NCBI GenBank assembly: GCA_002841275.1
Contig: PHET01000023.1
Span: 1 to 63,626, forward strand
Reading direction: 5' to 3'
Origin: Actinobacteria bacterium HGW-Actinobacteria-7
GTDB taxonomy: Bacteria; Actinomycetota; Coriobacteriia; Anaerosomatales; PHET01
Length of the DNA stretch: 63,626 nt
Each line of letters begins with the position of its first letter. The first letter of the stretch is position 1. Made by a program: the position numbers and the translations under genes. The notes under the pieces were generated by a model. It did no database searches, was not told the origin of the DNA, and worked only from the letters and a program-made list of their open reading frames with translations. Below, one piece after another: positions 15,929 to 24,539 of the stretch.

Positions 15929-16759
15929 ATGCCCGAGATCTTTGGCTCCGACGCGTTTTCACCCAAAGAGATCGCACGCAAGATAGAGTCGGTCGGGGTG
16001 GTCAAGGCGCGGTTGCCCTTCGTCCCCATGCTGGTGCTCGGAATACTTGCGGGCTCGTTCATCGGAATCGGTGCGCTGTACTACGTGCTGGTCAAGTCGG
16101 ACGCCTCGATGAGCTTCGCCACGGGCGCGGTGCTAGGCGGGGTCGTGTTCTCACTGGGCCTGCTGCTGGTTGTGGTCGCAGGAGCCGAGCTGTTCACCGG
16201 CAACAACCTGCTGGTCATGGCGTGGGCCGATCGCCAGATCTCGACAGGCGAGCTGCTGCGCAACTGGGGCGTCGTGCTGGTAGGCAACTTCATCGGTGCG
16301 GCGGGGCTCGCCCTCCTGGTCTTCCTGTCGGGACACACCTCCTTAAACGACGGTGCAGTCGCCGAGAAGTACCTGGCCATCGCCTCGGCGAAGTGTGCGC
16401 TGCCCTTCTGGGCCGCGTTCACCCGGGGCGTCCTGTGCAACGTGCTGGTGTGTCTGGGCGTATGGATGGCGACGGCGGGCCGTACGGTCATCGACAAGGC
16501 TGTCGCGATCGTCTTCCCCGTCTCGGCGTTCGTGGCTGCGGGCTTCGAGCACAGTGTCGCGAACATGTACCTGTTCCCGGTGGCGATGCTCATCCAGACC
16601 TTCGGCCACACATCGGCACCCACCGCAGTGACGTGGCTGGGCTTCGCATCCAATCTGGTGCCGGTCATTCTGGGCAACGTGGTCGGTGGTGGCGTGCTCG
16701 TGGGGCTCGTGTACCATTTCGTCTACCAACGCGCCCCGCTGCCGGATATCAGGGACTGA
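15929..16759 (+). CDS. Formate/nitrite transporter family channel
   Basis: The 276-residue membrane protein has six helices and the FNT signatures GAELFTGNNLL and GFEHSVANMYLFP; H208 is the central channel histidine. FocA/NirC relatives form pentamers that pass formate, nitrite or similar small anions. The start is ATG 15929 with GAGGGGGA upstream. No formate lyase or nitrite reductase gene adjoins it, so the anion is uncertain. It fits an anaerobic lifestyle. Confidence 0.9.
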   Translation: MPEIFGSDAFSPKEIARKIESVGVVKARLPFVPMLVLGILAGSFIGIGALYYVLVKSDASMSFATGAVLGGVVFSLGLLLVVVAGAELFTGNNLLVMAWADRQISTGELLRNWGVVLVGNFIGAAGLALLVFLSGHTSLNDGAVAEKYLAIASAKCALPFWAAFTRGVLCNVLVCLGVWMATAGRTVIDKAVAIVFPVSAFVAAGFEHSVANMYLFPVAMLIQTFGHTSAPTAVTWLGFASNLVPVILGNVVGGGVLVGLVYHFVYQRAPLPDIRD

Positions 16760-16789
16760 CCCCCCGGCGCTTCAACTTCCAGGAGATCC

Positions 16790-17212
16790 GTGAACCCGGC
16801 TGCACCCATTCCAGCGCCCGACCCCGATGCTCAGAACTGGGAGCTCTGCCACACCTGTGGCGGACTGTGTTGTTGCCTGTACCTCGCGCTCGACGAGAAT
16901 GGCGACTACATCGGCGAGGACTGGCTGCCCGCCTACATCGAGGAGTGGCTGGTCCGGTTCGAGGCCAGCGGAGCGCTCGTCCGCGACGGCCACGATCATG
17001 TAGCCGGGCCTCACGGCATCGAGCCCTATCACGACCCGCGTCTCAGCCACCAGCCCACGCCTGCGGGCGAGGCATACCGAGCGACGCTGCCTGCCTGGGT
17101 CGACGTCCACAAGTGCCAATTCTGCCATCCTGACCTGGGCTGTCAGCTCCCGCACGAGTTCCGCGCACCGATCTGCGACGACTTCGTCTGCGAACTCTGG
17201 GACGCGGGGTAG
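16790..17212 (+). CDS. Cysteine-rich YkgJ-like metal-binding protein
   Basis: The 140-residue protein has a cluster CHTCGGLCCC near residue 20 and a second set near the end: KCQFCHPDLGCQLP and ICDDFVCELW. This spacing resembles YkgJ-type proteins thought to bind zinc or an iron-sulfur cluster. It starts at GTG 16790, with AGGAGATCC just before. It follows the FNT gene by 30 bases and may share its transcript. Function is unknown. Confidence 0.65.
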   Translation: MNPAAPIPAPDPDAQNWELCHTCGGLCCCLYLALDENGDYIGEDWLPAYIEEWLVRFEASGALVRDGHDHVAGPHGIEPYHDPRLSHQPTPAGEAYRATLPAWVDVHKCQFCHPDLGCQLPHEFRAPICDDFVCELWDAG

Positions 17213-17225
17213 CGCGGCAGCACGC

Positions 17226-17270
17226 ATATCACCCGGGTAGTATTGACCATAATATTACCTTGGTGATATT
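17226..17270 (+). promoter_or_regulatory. DUF2239 promoter with two overlapping dyads
   Basis: TTGACC (17243-17248) and GATATT (17265-17270) are 16 bases apart. Dyad ATATCACCCGGGTAGTAT at 17226-17243 abuts the -35, and ATATTACCTTGGTGATAT at 17252-17269 covers the -10. The outer arms ATATCACC and GGTGATAT are a perfect inverted repeat. The design matches the GIY-YIG promoter at 15345-15390, so one regulator probably binds both. Confidence 0.75.
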
Positions 17271-17308
17271 CTCGGCCGCACACACATTCTGTCTGCCGAG
17301 GAGACCCC

Positions 17309-17887
17309 GTGGAACCCGCACCCCAGAACACCTGCACCGCATTCGCCGGCCATGAGCTGCTCGCCTCGGGCGATCTCGCCACCGTTGCTCTGGCCGTCAA
17401 GCGGGTGCTCGACGCGGGCGAGGAGCGCGCAGTCCACATCTTCGACGACGTGACCAGTCAGCTCGTAGAGATCGACTTCCGAGGAACCCCGGACGAGGTT
17501 GCCGCGCGCATCGCTGGGGACTCTGGCGCCAAGCCTGACGCTCCGCGAGGGCCGGGCCGCCCCAAGCTGGGAGTCGTGGGCCGAGAGGTGACCTTGCTCC
17601 CTCGGCATTGGGAGTGGCTGGCGACTCAGCCGGGCGGTGCCTCGGTCACCCTGCGCAAGCTGGTGGAAGAGGCGCGGCGTACCCGTCGCGGCGAGGACGA
17701 GATGCGCCGTTCGCAGGATGCGGCCTACCGGTTCATGACGGCGCTTGCGGGCGATCTGCTGGGCTACGAAGAGGCGACACGCGCGCTGTACGCGCATGAC
17801 GAACAGCGCTTCAACACCATCGTCGAGCTGTGGCCTGCGGGCGTGAGCGCTCACGCGAAGCGCGTGGCCGCTGGCGCGTGGAGGTAA
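17309..17887 (+). CDS. DUF2239 family protein
   Basis: The 192-residue protein resembles DUF2239: an N-terminal CTAFAGHELLASGDLATVALAVK domain, a linker with GRPKLGVVGREVTLLPRHWEWLATQPGGAS, and a C-terminal helical part. GREVTLLPRHWEWL resembles the start of DUF2239 DNA-binding-like segments, but no function is established. It starts at GTG 17309 about 40 bases after a double-dyad promoter shared in design with the GIY-YIG gene. Co-regulation suggests a joint stress response, which is inference. Confidence 0.8.
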   Translation: MEPAPQNTCTAFAGHELLASGDLATVALAVKRVLDAGEERAVHIFDDVTSQLVEIDFRGTPDEVAARIAGDSGAKPDAPRGPGRPKLGVVGREVTLLPRHWEWLATQPGGASVTLRKLVEEARRTRRGEDEMRRSQDAAYRFMTALAGDLLGYEEATRALYAHDEQRFNTIVELWPAGVSAHAKRVAAGAWR

Positions 17888-17912
17888 TCAGTTCCGGCGC
17901 GGTTTCCCCGTG

Positions 17913-18446
17913 CTAGGCGCCGACCTCTGTCACGGTGATATCGACACCGACCTGGTTGCCCGCTTCCTCGAGCGTGGCGATCCAGTCGGAGTCGGCAATG
18001 TCATTAGGTACAGCAACCAGCACGTCCATCCGGAACAGCGGTGTTCCGCTGATCGGCGAGGGTGAGGTGCCGGTCTCCATCGACTCGATGTTGATGCCCG
18101 CACGCGACAAGCCGCGAGCGATCTCGTGAACTATGCCCTCGTGATCTGCACCCGAGACTTCGATGCGGTAGGCCTTCGAGTCCGCAGGCGCCTGCGCGAC
18201 AGCGGCCTCGTTGAGGGACAGGCACACCCGGTAGCCCTCAGCGCTCAGATGGTCGAACGCCGCTTCCAGCACGTCGCGCTTCTCGGCAGGAACGGAGACT
18301 GACATGAGAATGGCGAACTCCCCACCCAGTCGGGCCATACGGCTCGTCTCGACGTTGCAGTCCAGGCCCACCAGCACCTGGGAGACCTCCTCGACGATTC
18401 CCACCCGGTCGGGACCGGTGAGGGTGAACACGACGGTGGTGCGCAT
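17913..18446 (-). CDS. Two-ACT-domain protein, GcvR-like
   Basis: The 177-residue protein has tandem ACT domains at about 1-80 (VVFTLTGPDRVGIVEEVSQVL, NVETSRMARLGGEFAILM) and 93-177 (YRIEVSGADHEGIVHEIARGLS, NIESMETGT). This layout is that of GcvR, which tunes the glycine cleavage regulator, and of other amino-acid sensors. It has no DNA-binding domain. ATG at 18444-18446 has AGAGGA upstream. No glycine cleavage genes are nearby, so the target is unknown. Confidence 0.8.
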   Translation of the reverse strand: MRTTVVFTLTGPDRVGIVEEVSQVLVGLDCNVETSRMARLGGEFAILMSVSVPAEKRDVLEAAFDHLSAEGYRVCLSLNEAAVAQAPADSKAYRIEVSGADHEGIVHEIARGLSRAGINIESMETGTSPSPISGTPLFRMDVLVAVPNDIADSDWIATLEEAGNQVGVDITVTEVGA

Positions 18447-18625
18447 GGGGCGGATCCTCTCTCGCCTGATAGGGCTGCACATCGGTTGTTCCCCAAAGGC
18501 AGCCTGACTCTTCGCTGCTCAAGGTACCGCGCCACAGCGGAACTCGTACAGGGCCGGCTGTGCGAAGTGCTCTGCGTGTTGCCGTCGAGTGCGGTACGCT
18601 TGACGCTCGCCGAGAGGAGATTCCC
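18447..18625. other. Divergent intergenic region
   Basis: A 179-base gap separates the ACT-domain gene and the MoaE-like gene. I see no strong -35/-10 pair or hairpin. GAGAGGAGA at 18612-18620 is the ribosome site of the right-hand gene. Confidence 0.4.
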
Positions 18626-18994
18626 ATGTCACAGGTAACACCCCCGCTTGAGAAGTGGCTCGCTGAGATCAAGAGCGGCCCCGACGCAGACCGGATCGGC
18701 ATGTATCTGATGCACAACGGCGTCGTGCGCGGCAGTTCGCGCGCCGGAACGCCGGTGACCGGTATGGAGTTGACCTACGATCACGCCGGCCTCGCTTCGG
18801 CCATAGAACGCGTTGAACAGATGGACGGCGTCATCTGCGTTCGTGCCTGGGTCAACGAGGGCACGCTCGAAGTGGGCGACGACATCATGTACGCACTCGT
18901 GGGCGGTGACTTTCGCGAGCACGTCTTCGCGGGGCTTCAGGAGCTCGTCCGCATCATCAAGTCGGAGGTCGTCGCGGAGCGCGAGGCCTCGTAG
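18626..18994 (+). CDS. MoaE-like molybdenum cofactor protein
   Basis: The 122-residue protein resembles the short MoaE-like group seen in anaerobes: RIGMYLMHNGVVRGSSR at the N-terminus, then LEVGDDIMYALVGGDFREHVFAGLQELVRIIKSE. MoaE is the large subunit of molybdopterin synthase, which adds two sulfurs to precursor Z. The usual MoaE residues are only partly recognisable, so a different role is possible. No moaD, moaA or moaC gene adjoins. GAGAGGAGA supports ATG 18626. Confidence 0.6.
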   Translation: MSQVTPPLEKWLAEIKSGPDADRIGMYLMHNGVVRGSSRAGTPVTGMELTYDHAGLASAIERVEQMDGVICVRAWVNEGTLEVGDDIMYALVGGDFREHVFAGLQELVRIIKSEVVAEREAS

Positions 18995-19050
18995 TCGGTT
19001 CCGGAGCACGCCCTACTTCTCATATCCGAACACCTGAGAGAGGCTCTTCT

Positions 19051-20127
19051 GTGCCCAGTGACGCCACTACCTTCCAAGATCAGCTCGTCGCCGTCATCGA
19101 GTCCGTGCAGCCCACCAGTGAGGCCGCCGAGAAGACCGCTTGGGAGCGCCTCGACCAGCTCACCAAGCCGCCCCGATCCCTGGGCCGACTCGAGGAGATC
19201 GCGGCGCGGGTCGCGCGCATCCAGCAGACCGATCACCCGTCTGTCGAGCGCAAGGCGATCCTGCTCATGGCCGGCGATCACGGTGTGGTGGCCGAGGGCG
19301 TCTCGCCGTTTCCGCAGGACGTGACGTGGCAGATGGTCGCGAACTTCGTTTCCGGGGGCGCAGCGATCAACCAGCTGGCAGCCAGCGTGGGCGCCGAGGT
19401 CCGCATCTATGATGTCGGGATCGTCCGCGATGTCGATCTGCCCGGTGTCGAGGTCCGCAAGGTGGGCTACGGTACGGGCAACATGGTCCACGGCCCCGCG
19501 ATGTCGCGTGAGGACTGCGCCAAGGCGGTGCTCGTGGGTGTGGAAGCTGCACGCGAGGCCGCACAGGAAGGCGTGACACTGCTGGGCACTGGCGAGATGG
19601 GCATCGGCAACTCGACGGCCGCAGCCGCACTGGCGGCGGTCTTCACCAACAGCGACCCTGTGGTTGTGGTGGGTCGCGGCACGGGTCTCGACGATGCCGG
19701 AGTGGTGCGCAAGGCCGGGGTCATCCGCGCCGCCTTCGAGCAGAACAACATCGCGGAACTCGACGTCCTGGGCGTGCTCGCGGCAGTGGGCGGCTTCGAG
19801 ATCGCCGCGCTCGCTGGCGTGGTCATCGGTGCTGCCGAGGAGGGTGTGTGCGTGGTCTCCGACGGCTTCATCTCGGGTGCGGCCACGCTGGCGGCCGTTG
19901 CGCTGTGCCCCAACGCGCGTGACTACGTGTTCCCTTCGCACCTCTCGGTAGAGCCGGGGCACCGCGTGGTGCTCGACGCCTTGGGCTTCGAGCCCGTGCT
20001 CGAGCTGGATATGCGATTGGGTGAGGGCACGGGCGCGGCGCTCGCGATGGGCATCATCGACGCCGCGTGCCGCATGATGTCCGGCATGGTCACCTTCGCC
20101 GAGGCGGGTGTGTCGGGGGCCGAGTAG
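19051..20127 (+). CDS. cobT: Nicotinate-nucleotide--dimethylbenzimidazole phosphoribosyltransferase
   Basis: The 358-residue CobT moves phosphoribose from nicotinate mononucleotide to a benzimidazole, making the lower ligand of cobalamin. Signature regions are clear: LTKPPRSLGRLEEIAARVARIQ, MAGDHGVVAEGVSPFPQDVT, GEMGIGNSTAAAAL and LGEGTGAALAM, where E325 is the likely general base. GTG 19051 follows GAGAGAGG. No other cobalamin genes or cobalamin riboswitch are near; the upstream gap is only 56 bases. It probably serves B12 salvage or synthesis encoded elsewhere. Confidence 0.95.
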   Translation: MPSDATTFQDQLVAVIESVQPTSEAAEKTAWERLDQLTKPPRSLGRLEEIAARVARIQQTDHPSVERKAILLMAGDHGVVAEGVSPFPQDVTWQMVANFVSGGAAINQLAASVGAEVRIYDVGIVRDVDLPGVEVRKVGYGTGNMVHGPAMSREDCAKAVLVGVEAAREAAQEGVTLLGTGEMGIGNSTAAAALAAVFTNSDPVVVVGRGTGLDDAGVVRKAGVIRAAFEQNNIAELDVLGVLAAVGGFEIAALAGVVIGAAEEGVCVVSDGFISGAATLAAVALCPNARDYVFPSHLSVEPGHRVVLDALGFEPVLELDMRLGEGTGAALAMGIIDAACRMMSGMVTFAEAGVSGAE

Positions 20128-20157
20128 GCGGGACGGCGCTCCCGCGCGACCGGCACC

Positions 20158-21132
20158 CTACCGCTCGCGCGACTCCAGAGCGGTGTGCAGGTAGCCGATC
20201 GCCTTCTGGCTGCTATCGGGGATGATCACAACGGCGACGCCCTCGCGACCCTCGAGGTAGCGCAGTGCGCCGCTGACCGCGGCAGCACCTGACGAGCCTG
20301 CGAACAGGGCCTCCTCGGCATGTAGCCTGAGCGACATCGCGCGTGCCTGCGCATCGTCGACGTAGATGATCTCGTCGATGACCGAGTTGTCCATGTTGGC
20401 GGGCACGCTGGTTTCCATCATGTTCTTGAGGCCGGAGATGTGGTGGCCGGGAATCGGCTCGATTGCCACGACTCGGATCGACGGATCCTGCTCCTTGAGG
20501 AAACGGCCCGCGCCGGAGATCGTCCCGCAGGTGCCGATGCCCGCGAAGAAGTAGCGCACCTGCCCCTCGGTCTGCTCCCATATCTCGGGGCCGGTGGTCT
20601 CGTAGTGGGCACGGGGGTTCTCGGGATTGTCGTACTGATTGGCCATCACGTACTCGTCAGACGATGCCAGCAGCTCGCGCGCCATGTCCATGGCGATGTC
20701 CATCGGGTGCCGCTCGCCTCCGGCGTCCGCGGGAGTGTACTTGACCTCGGCGTCCAGAATGCGCAGGAGCGTCTTCTTCTCGGCGGGCATGTTGAACGGC
20801 ACGATGGCACTCATGGGCTGTCCCAGAACCGCGCACAATGCCGCCAGCGCGATGCCGGTGTTTCCCGAGGTCGGCTCGAGCACGGTCTTGCCGTCGAGCG
20901 CACCCTTCCGCACGAGTTCGTCGATCAGCCACTTTGCCGTGCGGTCCTTGACCGACCCGAACGGGTTCATCCACTCGAGCTTCGCGTACAGCCGCAGATC
21001 ATCGCGCGCGCCCACACGGTTCAGCGCGACCATCGGCGTGGGATTGGCCCGGTCACCGATCATCTCGGCGAGGTTCTCGTAGCGCTTCAGGCGCGAGTCG
21101 CTTCCAAGGGGTGAGCGTGGCGTGCCGGACAT
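20158..21132 (-). CDS. Cysteine synthase family PLP enzyme
   Basis: The 324-residue enzyme belongs to the CysK/CysM fold type II group. The PLP lysine lies in NPFGSVKDRTAKW, the substrate loop is EPTSGNTGIALA, and the phosphate-binding Gly-rich loop is GIGTCGTISGAGRFLK. It should form cysteine from an activated serine and sulfide, but members also act as cystathionine synthases or use O-phosphoserine. I place the start at CAT 21130-21132; a longer open frame runs into the DUF3052-like gene. No serine acetyltransferase gene is adjacent. Confidence 0.85.
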   Translation of the reverse strand: MSGTPRSPLGSDSRLKRYENLAEMIGDRANPTPMVALNRVGARDDLRLYAKLEWMNPFGSVKDRTAKWLIDELVRKGALDGKTVLEPTSGNTGIALAALCAVLGQPMSAIVPFNMPAEKKTLLRILDAEVKYTPADAGGERHPMDIAMDMARELLASSDEYVMANQYDNPENPRAHYETTGPEIWEQTEGQVRYFFAGIGTCGTISGAGRFLKEQDPSIRVVAIEPIPGHHISGLKNMMETSVPANMDNSVIDEIIYVDDAQARAMSLRLHAEEALFAGSSGAAAVSGALRYLEGREGVAVVIIPDSSQKAIGYLHTALESRER

Positions 21133-21247
21133 GGGTGACCCCTTCGCGCGGAATTCCGTATGCAGAGAATACCAGCCCGCGACGCGGCTTGTGATGCCGC
21201 TACAATGAGAGTGCGCCGTCGACCGCAGTACTGGGAAAGGGGAGCGC

Positions 21248-21721
21248 GTGGGTGACGATTCGAAAGAGCGAGCAGCGGCCCGTAATTTCGGGTTCGCGCG
21301 ACCCCGACGGCCTCTGCCTTTCGTGCCGCCGCGGTTGGCCGCTGACAGCTCGGTGGCCAAGATGCTGTGTCTTCGCTCGGGCATGAGAATCGCGCTCATC
21401 GGAGTCACCGATCCTGCCATCATGCACCTGCACGGCGGCGCGACGCTTCAGGCCTCTTCGATGGTGCCACTTGAGCCGGTGGACGTCATCGTCTACCAGG
21501 TGGAAAGTCCCTTCGCGCTGCGTCGGGTGAGTGAGCTCTCGAAGCTCGTGAAGTCGCGCGGCGCGCTCTGGGTGCTGTGGCCCAGCAACGGCCGGCACAT
21601 CACCGCTAACCACATCGAGCGCGTCTGCACCGCCGCCGGGATGACCGGAACGTGGGAGGCGAGTGTCACCGGGCGCCTCAGTGGCATGAAGTTCATCCAC
21701 CGATTCGCCGACGGGCGCTAG
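21248..21721 (+). CDS. DUF3052-like protein
   Basis: The 157-residue protein has a Rossmann-like core: RSGMRIALIGVTDPAIM, PVDVIVYQVESPFALRR, GALWVLWPSNGRHITANHIERVCTAAGM and RLSGMKFIHR. This matches my memory of DUF3052, a family with a methyltransferase-like fold and no known activity. It starts at GTG 21248, right after AAGGGGAG. The patatin gene follows after 7 bases, so the two are probably one operon. Confidence 0.65.
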   Translation: MGDDSKERAAARNFGFARPRRPLPFVPPRLAADSSVAKMLCLRSGMRIALIGVTDPAIMHLHGGATLQASSMVPLEPVDVIVYQVESPFALRRVSELSKLVKSRGALWVLWPSNGRHITANHIERVCTAAGMTGTWEASVTGRLSGMKFIHRFADGR

Positions 21722-21728
21722 CCGCACC

Positions 21729-22574
21729 ATGCCCTGGAGCCTGTTCCACCGAGCACCCAAGCCCCGTCCTGCCGAGGAGCACGCCGCCCCGCTGCGCATA
21801 GGGCTCGCGCTGGGAGGCGGCGCCGTGCGTGGGGCTGCACATCTGGGCGTGCTGTCGGTCTTCGAGCGAGCGAGCATCGCTCCTGACGTGGTCGCCGGTA
21901 CCAGCGTGGGCGCGGTCGTGGGCGCCGGACTTGCGGCCGGAGTGCCTGCCGCCGAAGTGCTTGCGGCGTTCGGCGGTGCCGGTTGGACGCGGCTCGCGAA
22001 GCCGGCGTGGCGCTCGAAACGGAGCATGCTCGACACCAACCCGATGGGCGAGTTGCTCGAGAAGGTCACGAGTGCGACCACCTTCGCCGAACTCAAGCTG
22101 CCCTTTGCGGCCGTTGCAAGCGACATACTCACGGGGACCACGGTGGTGATGACCGAGGGGCTGCTGAGCGAGGCCGTTGTTGCCTCCTCGGCGATCCCCG
22201 TGATCTTCGAACCGGTTTCCCGAGAAGGGCATCTGCTGGTCGACGGCGGGCTCACCGACAACCTGCCGGTGGATGCCGCACGTCAGCTGGGCGCGGACTT
22301 CGTGATCGCTGTGGATATCATGCCGCCGCTCGATGGGACCTACGAACCGCACGATATGCGCGACATGGTGCTGCTCAGCTGGAATATCGTTGAGCGTGGG
22401 ACCCAATCGAGTGCGGCGCTTGCGGACTTCGTGATCACACCGGATGTGGTCAGGGTCTCGCTGTCCGACTTCTCGCAGCTCCACCTGGCCTACGAGGCGG
22501 GCGTCGCTGCGGCAGAAGCGGCGTTGCCTGCGCTGCTCATCGCACTTGGCCGCAAGCCGATCAGCCAGCCCTAG
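21729..22574 (+). CDS. Patatin-like phospholipase
   Basis: The 281-residue protein has the full patatin set: oxyanion loop GGGAVRG at 29-35, nucleophile S59 in GTSVG, and catalytic D172 in DGG. These Ser-Asp dyad enzymes split acyl esters of lipids. There is no signal peptide, so it is a cytoplasmic RssA-like member. Its stop and that of the convergent carbonic anhydrase share CTAG at 22571-22574. The substrate is unknown. Confidence 0.9.
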   Translation: MPWSLFHRAPKPRPAEEHAAPLRIGLALGGGAVRGAAHLGVLSVFERASIAPDVVAGTSVGAVVGAGLAAGVPAAEVLAAFGGAGWTRLAKPAWRSKRSMLDTNPMGELLEKVTSATTFAELKLPFAAVASDILTGTTVVMTEGLLSEAVVASSAIPVIFEPVSREGHLLVDGGLTDNLPVDAARQLGADFVIAVDIMPPLDGTYEPHDMRDMVLLSWNIVERGTQSSAALADFVITPDVVRVSLSDFSQLHLAYEAGVAAAEAALPALLIALGRKPISQP

Positions 22575-23152
22575 TCCAGCCAGTGGACCTCGCCGCTGGC
22601 GAGCTTGTAGGCAGCCCCCACCACGTGTGCGAGCGAACGCTCCGGAGAGATGTCATCGAGGAACTCGCGAAGTTCGGCGACGGTGTCGCGCACGTGCTCG
22701 TCGACCGCTGCCGCCAGAAGCGCGTCATCGGCGTCTTCGGGCGCGCGAGAAGGATCGATCTCGTTGATGCGGATATGGCGCGTGATGGGGTACAGCCACT
22801 CGGGGGCGTCGCCGGCCAGCGCGGCAGCGACCGCGCCGCAGTCCTCGTGGCCCAACACGACAACGGTCTGCGCTCCCAGCTTCTCGACCGCGAATCGGAT
22901 TGACGCGAGGCTCGCCTGGGCGAGCACATGTCCGGCGGTGCGCACGACGAACAGCTCGCCGGCGCCGGCATCGAACACGGCTTCCACGGGTACGCGGGAA
23001 TCGGAGCATCCCACGATCACGGCCCACGGCTGCTGGCCGAACAGCGACTCCGCGCGATTCTCGGGACTGTAATGGTTGGCGGTCCTGCCCTCGACAAAGC
23101 GCAGGTTGCCTTGCCGCAGGTGGCGTAGGGCAGTTTGGGTATCGCTTGGCAT
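22571..23152 (-). CDS. Beta-class carbonic anhydrase
   Basis: The 193-residue enzyme interconverts carbon dioxide and bicarbonate. The zinc ligands and catalytic pair are visible: C and D-R in VGCSDSRVPVE, H and C in LGHEDCGAV. I chose ATG at 23150-23152, since GGGAAGG stands 8 bases upstream; longer in-frame starts are possible. It is convergent with the patatin gene, with a 4-base overlap. It could supply bicarbonate for carboxylation, including in purine synthesis. Confidence 0.9.
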   Translation of the reverse strand: MPSDTQTALRHLRQGNLRFVEGRTANHYSPENRAESLFGQQPWAVIVGCSDSRVPVEAVFDAGAGELFVVRTAGHVLAQASLASIRFAVEKLGAQTVVVLGHEDCGAVAAALAGDAPEWLYPITRHIRINEIDPSRAPEDADDALLAAAVDEHVRDTVAELREFLDDISPERSLAHVVGAAYKLASGEVHWLD

Positions 23153-23216
23153 CGGCACGCCTTCCCAATCGTGTTGCGTGATTGTACCCATCGCCGGCGT
23201 CGCTGAGAACCGCGAC

Positions 23217-23234
23217 GTACTCCCTGGGGAGTAC
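23217..23234 (+). promoter_or_regulatory. Palindrome before the two-component operon
   Basis: GTACTCCCTGGGGAGTAC is a perfect 18-base palindrome apart from its two centre bases, 58 bases before the histidine kinase start. A copy matching at 15 of 18 positions lies at 25258-25275, before the efflux operon. It is the best candidate for the binding site of the response regulator encoded at 24539. Confidence 0.7.
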
Positions 23235-23291
23235 AGGGCCACGGGACTGAGGGCCCATGCGCTCTCGCCGTACGAAGGCTACTATCTGAGC

Positions 23292-24539
23292 ATGAGCGAT
23301 ACCCCGACACCCACAGCAACCCTCGGCCGCACTGAGCAGATCCGCGACGCGTTGTTCGCGCTGGCTCTCACCGTGGCCAGTTGGACGCAGATCGCAACGA
23401 TGCGGTTGTTCTTCGACAGGCACCCCCCAAGGCCAGATGGCATGGGCCCCGACCCCATGACGGTTTTAGGCGGCGCGATTCGCGTTGAAACCCCCACGCC
23501 GTGGATGTTCGTGCTCGCCGGATTCGCATTTCTGCCGCTCGCACTCCGCCGCAGGTTCCCGCTGTGGGTGCTGGGCGCTTCGACGGTTGCCGCGGCCCTT
23601 TACGACCGCTTCTCGCATGCCCCAACGATGACGATGGTCGCGCCGTTGATCGCGCTCTACACGGTGGGCACGCTGCGCAATCGGCGCACCGTGTGGATCG
23701 CAGCTGCGGCTGCGTTCGTGTTCACCGCGGCGTTGATGATTCCGCAGCTTTCGATGAGCCGCCTTATCAGTGAGCTGGTGCGCGTGGGCGCCACGTTCGC
23801 TGTTGCCGCTTCGCTGGGCGACGCGACTCGCAACCGCCGCGCGTACATCGCCGAGGTCGAAGAGCGCGCGTCGCAGGCCGAGCAGAGCCGCGAGCAGGAG
23901 GCGCACCGCCGCGTCGAGGAGGAGCGCCTGCGCATCGCTCGCGAGCTGCACGACGTCACCGCGCACTCGCTGTCACTCATCGCCGTGCAGGCCGGAGCTG
24001 CCGAGAAGGTCGTCGAGCGTGACCCTGAGGCCGCACGGCGAGCGCTTGAGGCGATCCGTCTCACCTCGAGGGGTTCGCTTGACGAGCTGCGCGCGATGCT
24101 CGGCGTGCTGCGCGGGGACGAGGAGTCTGCTCCGCTCAGTCCCGCCGGTCGTCTGGAGGGACTGGCTCGGCTGGTCTCCAGCGTGGAGGACGCGGGGGTC
24201 GCGGTGTCGCTCGACGTTACGGGCGAGCTGGCCGACCTGCCCGCCTACGCGGACGTCTCCGCCTACCGGATTGTGCAAGAAGCCCTCACCAACGTCGTTC
24301 GCCACGCGGCCGCCACCAGAGCGACCGTGCGGCTGAAGCGTGAGAGAGATGCGATTCTTGTCGAGGTGACTGACGACGGCCGCGCGTTGCTGGGTGTACC
24401 GGTGGAAGGCCACGGCATGGCGGGGATGCGAGAGAGAGCGGCCGCGCTTGGCGGCACGTTCGAAGCAGGTCCTTTGGCCGGTGGCGGCTTCCAGGTCTCT
24501 GCCGTGCTTCCTCTTACAGGACGGAGTTCAGCGCGCTGA
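23292..24539 (+). CDS. Sensor histidine kinase, NarL/DesK type
   Basis: The 415-residue kinase has about five N-terminal membrane helices (up to residue 180), a coiled segment rich in Glu/Arg, then HisKA_3 with ELHDVTAHSLSLI, where H220 is the phosphorylated residue, and a compact HATPase with VVRHAAATRATV and GHGMAGMRERA. No large extracellular domain is present, so it likely senses membrane stress or a membrane-bound drug. Its stop overlaps the regulator's start (TGATG). It probably drives its own operon and the efflux genes downstream. Confidence 0.9.
   Translation: MSDTPTPTATLGRTEQIRDALFALALTVASWTQIATMRLFFDRHPPRPDGMGPDPMTVLGGAIRVETPTPWMFVLAGFAFLPLALRRRFPLWVLGASTVAAALYDRFSHAPTMTMVAPLIALYTVGTLRNRRTVWIAAAAAFVFTAALMIPQLSMSRLISELVRVGATFAVAASLGDATRNRRAYIAEVEERASQAEQSREQEAHRRVEEERLRIARELHDVTAHSLSLIAVQAGAAEKVVERDPEAARRALEAIRLTSRGSLDELRAMLGVLRGDEESAPLSPAGRLEGLARLVSSVEDAGVAVSLDVTGELADLPAYADVSAYRIVQEALTNVVRHAAATRATVRLKRERDAILVEVTDDGRALLGVPVEGHGMAGMRERAAALGGTFEAGPLAGGGFQVSAVLPLTGRSSAR

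Noticed and set aside
18995-19050. Cobalamin riboswitch before cobT
   Set aside because: The gap is only 56 bases, too short for the riboswitch core, and no B12-box was seen.
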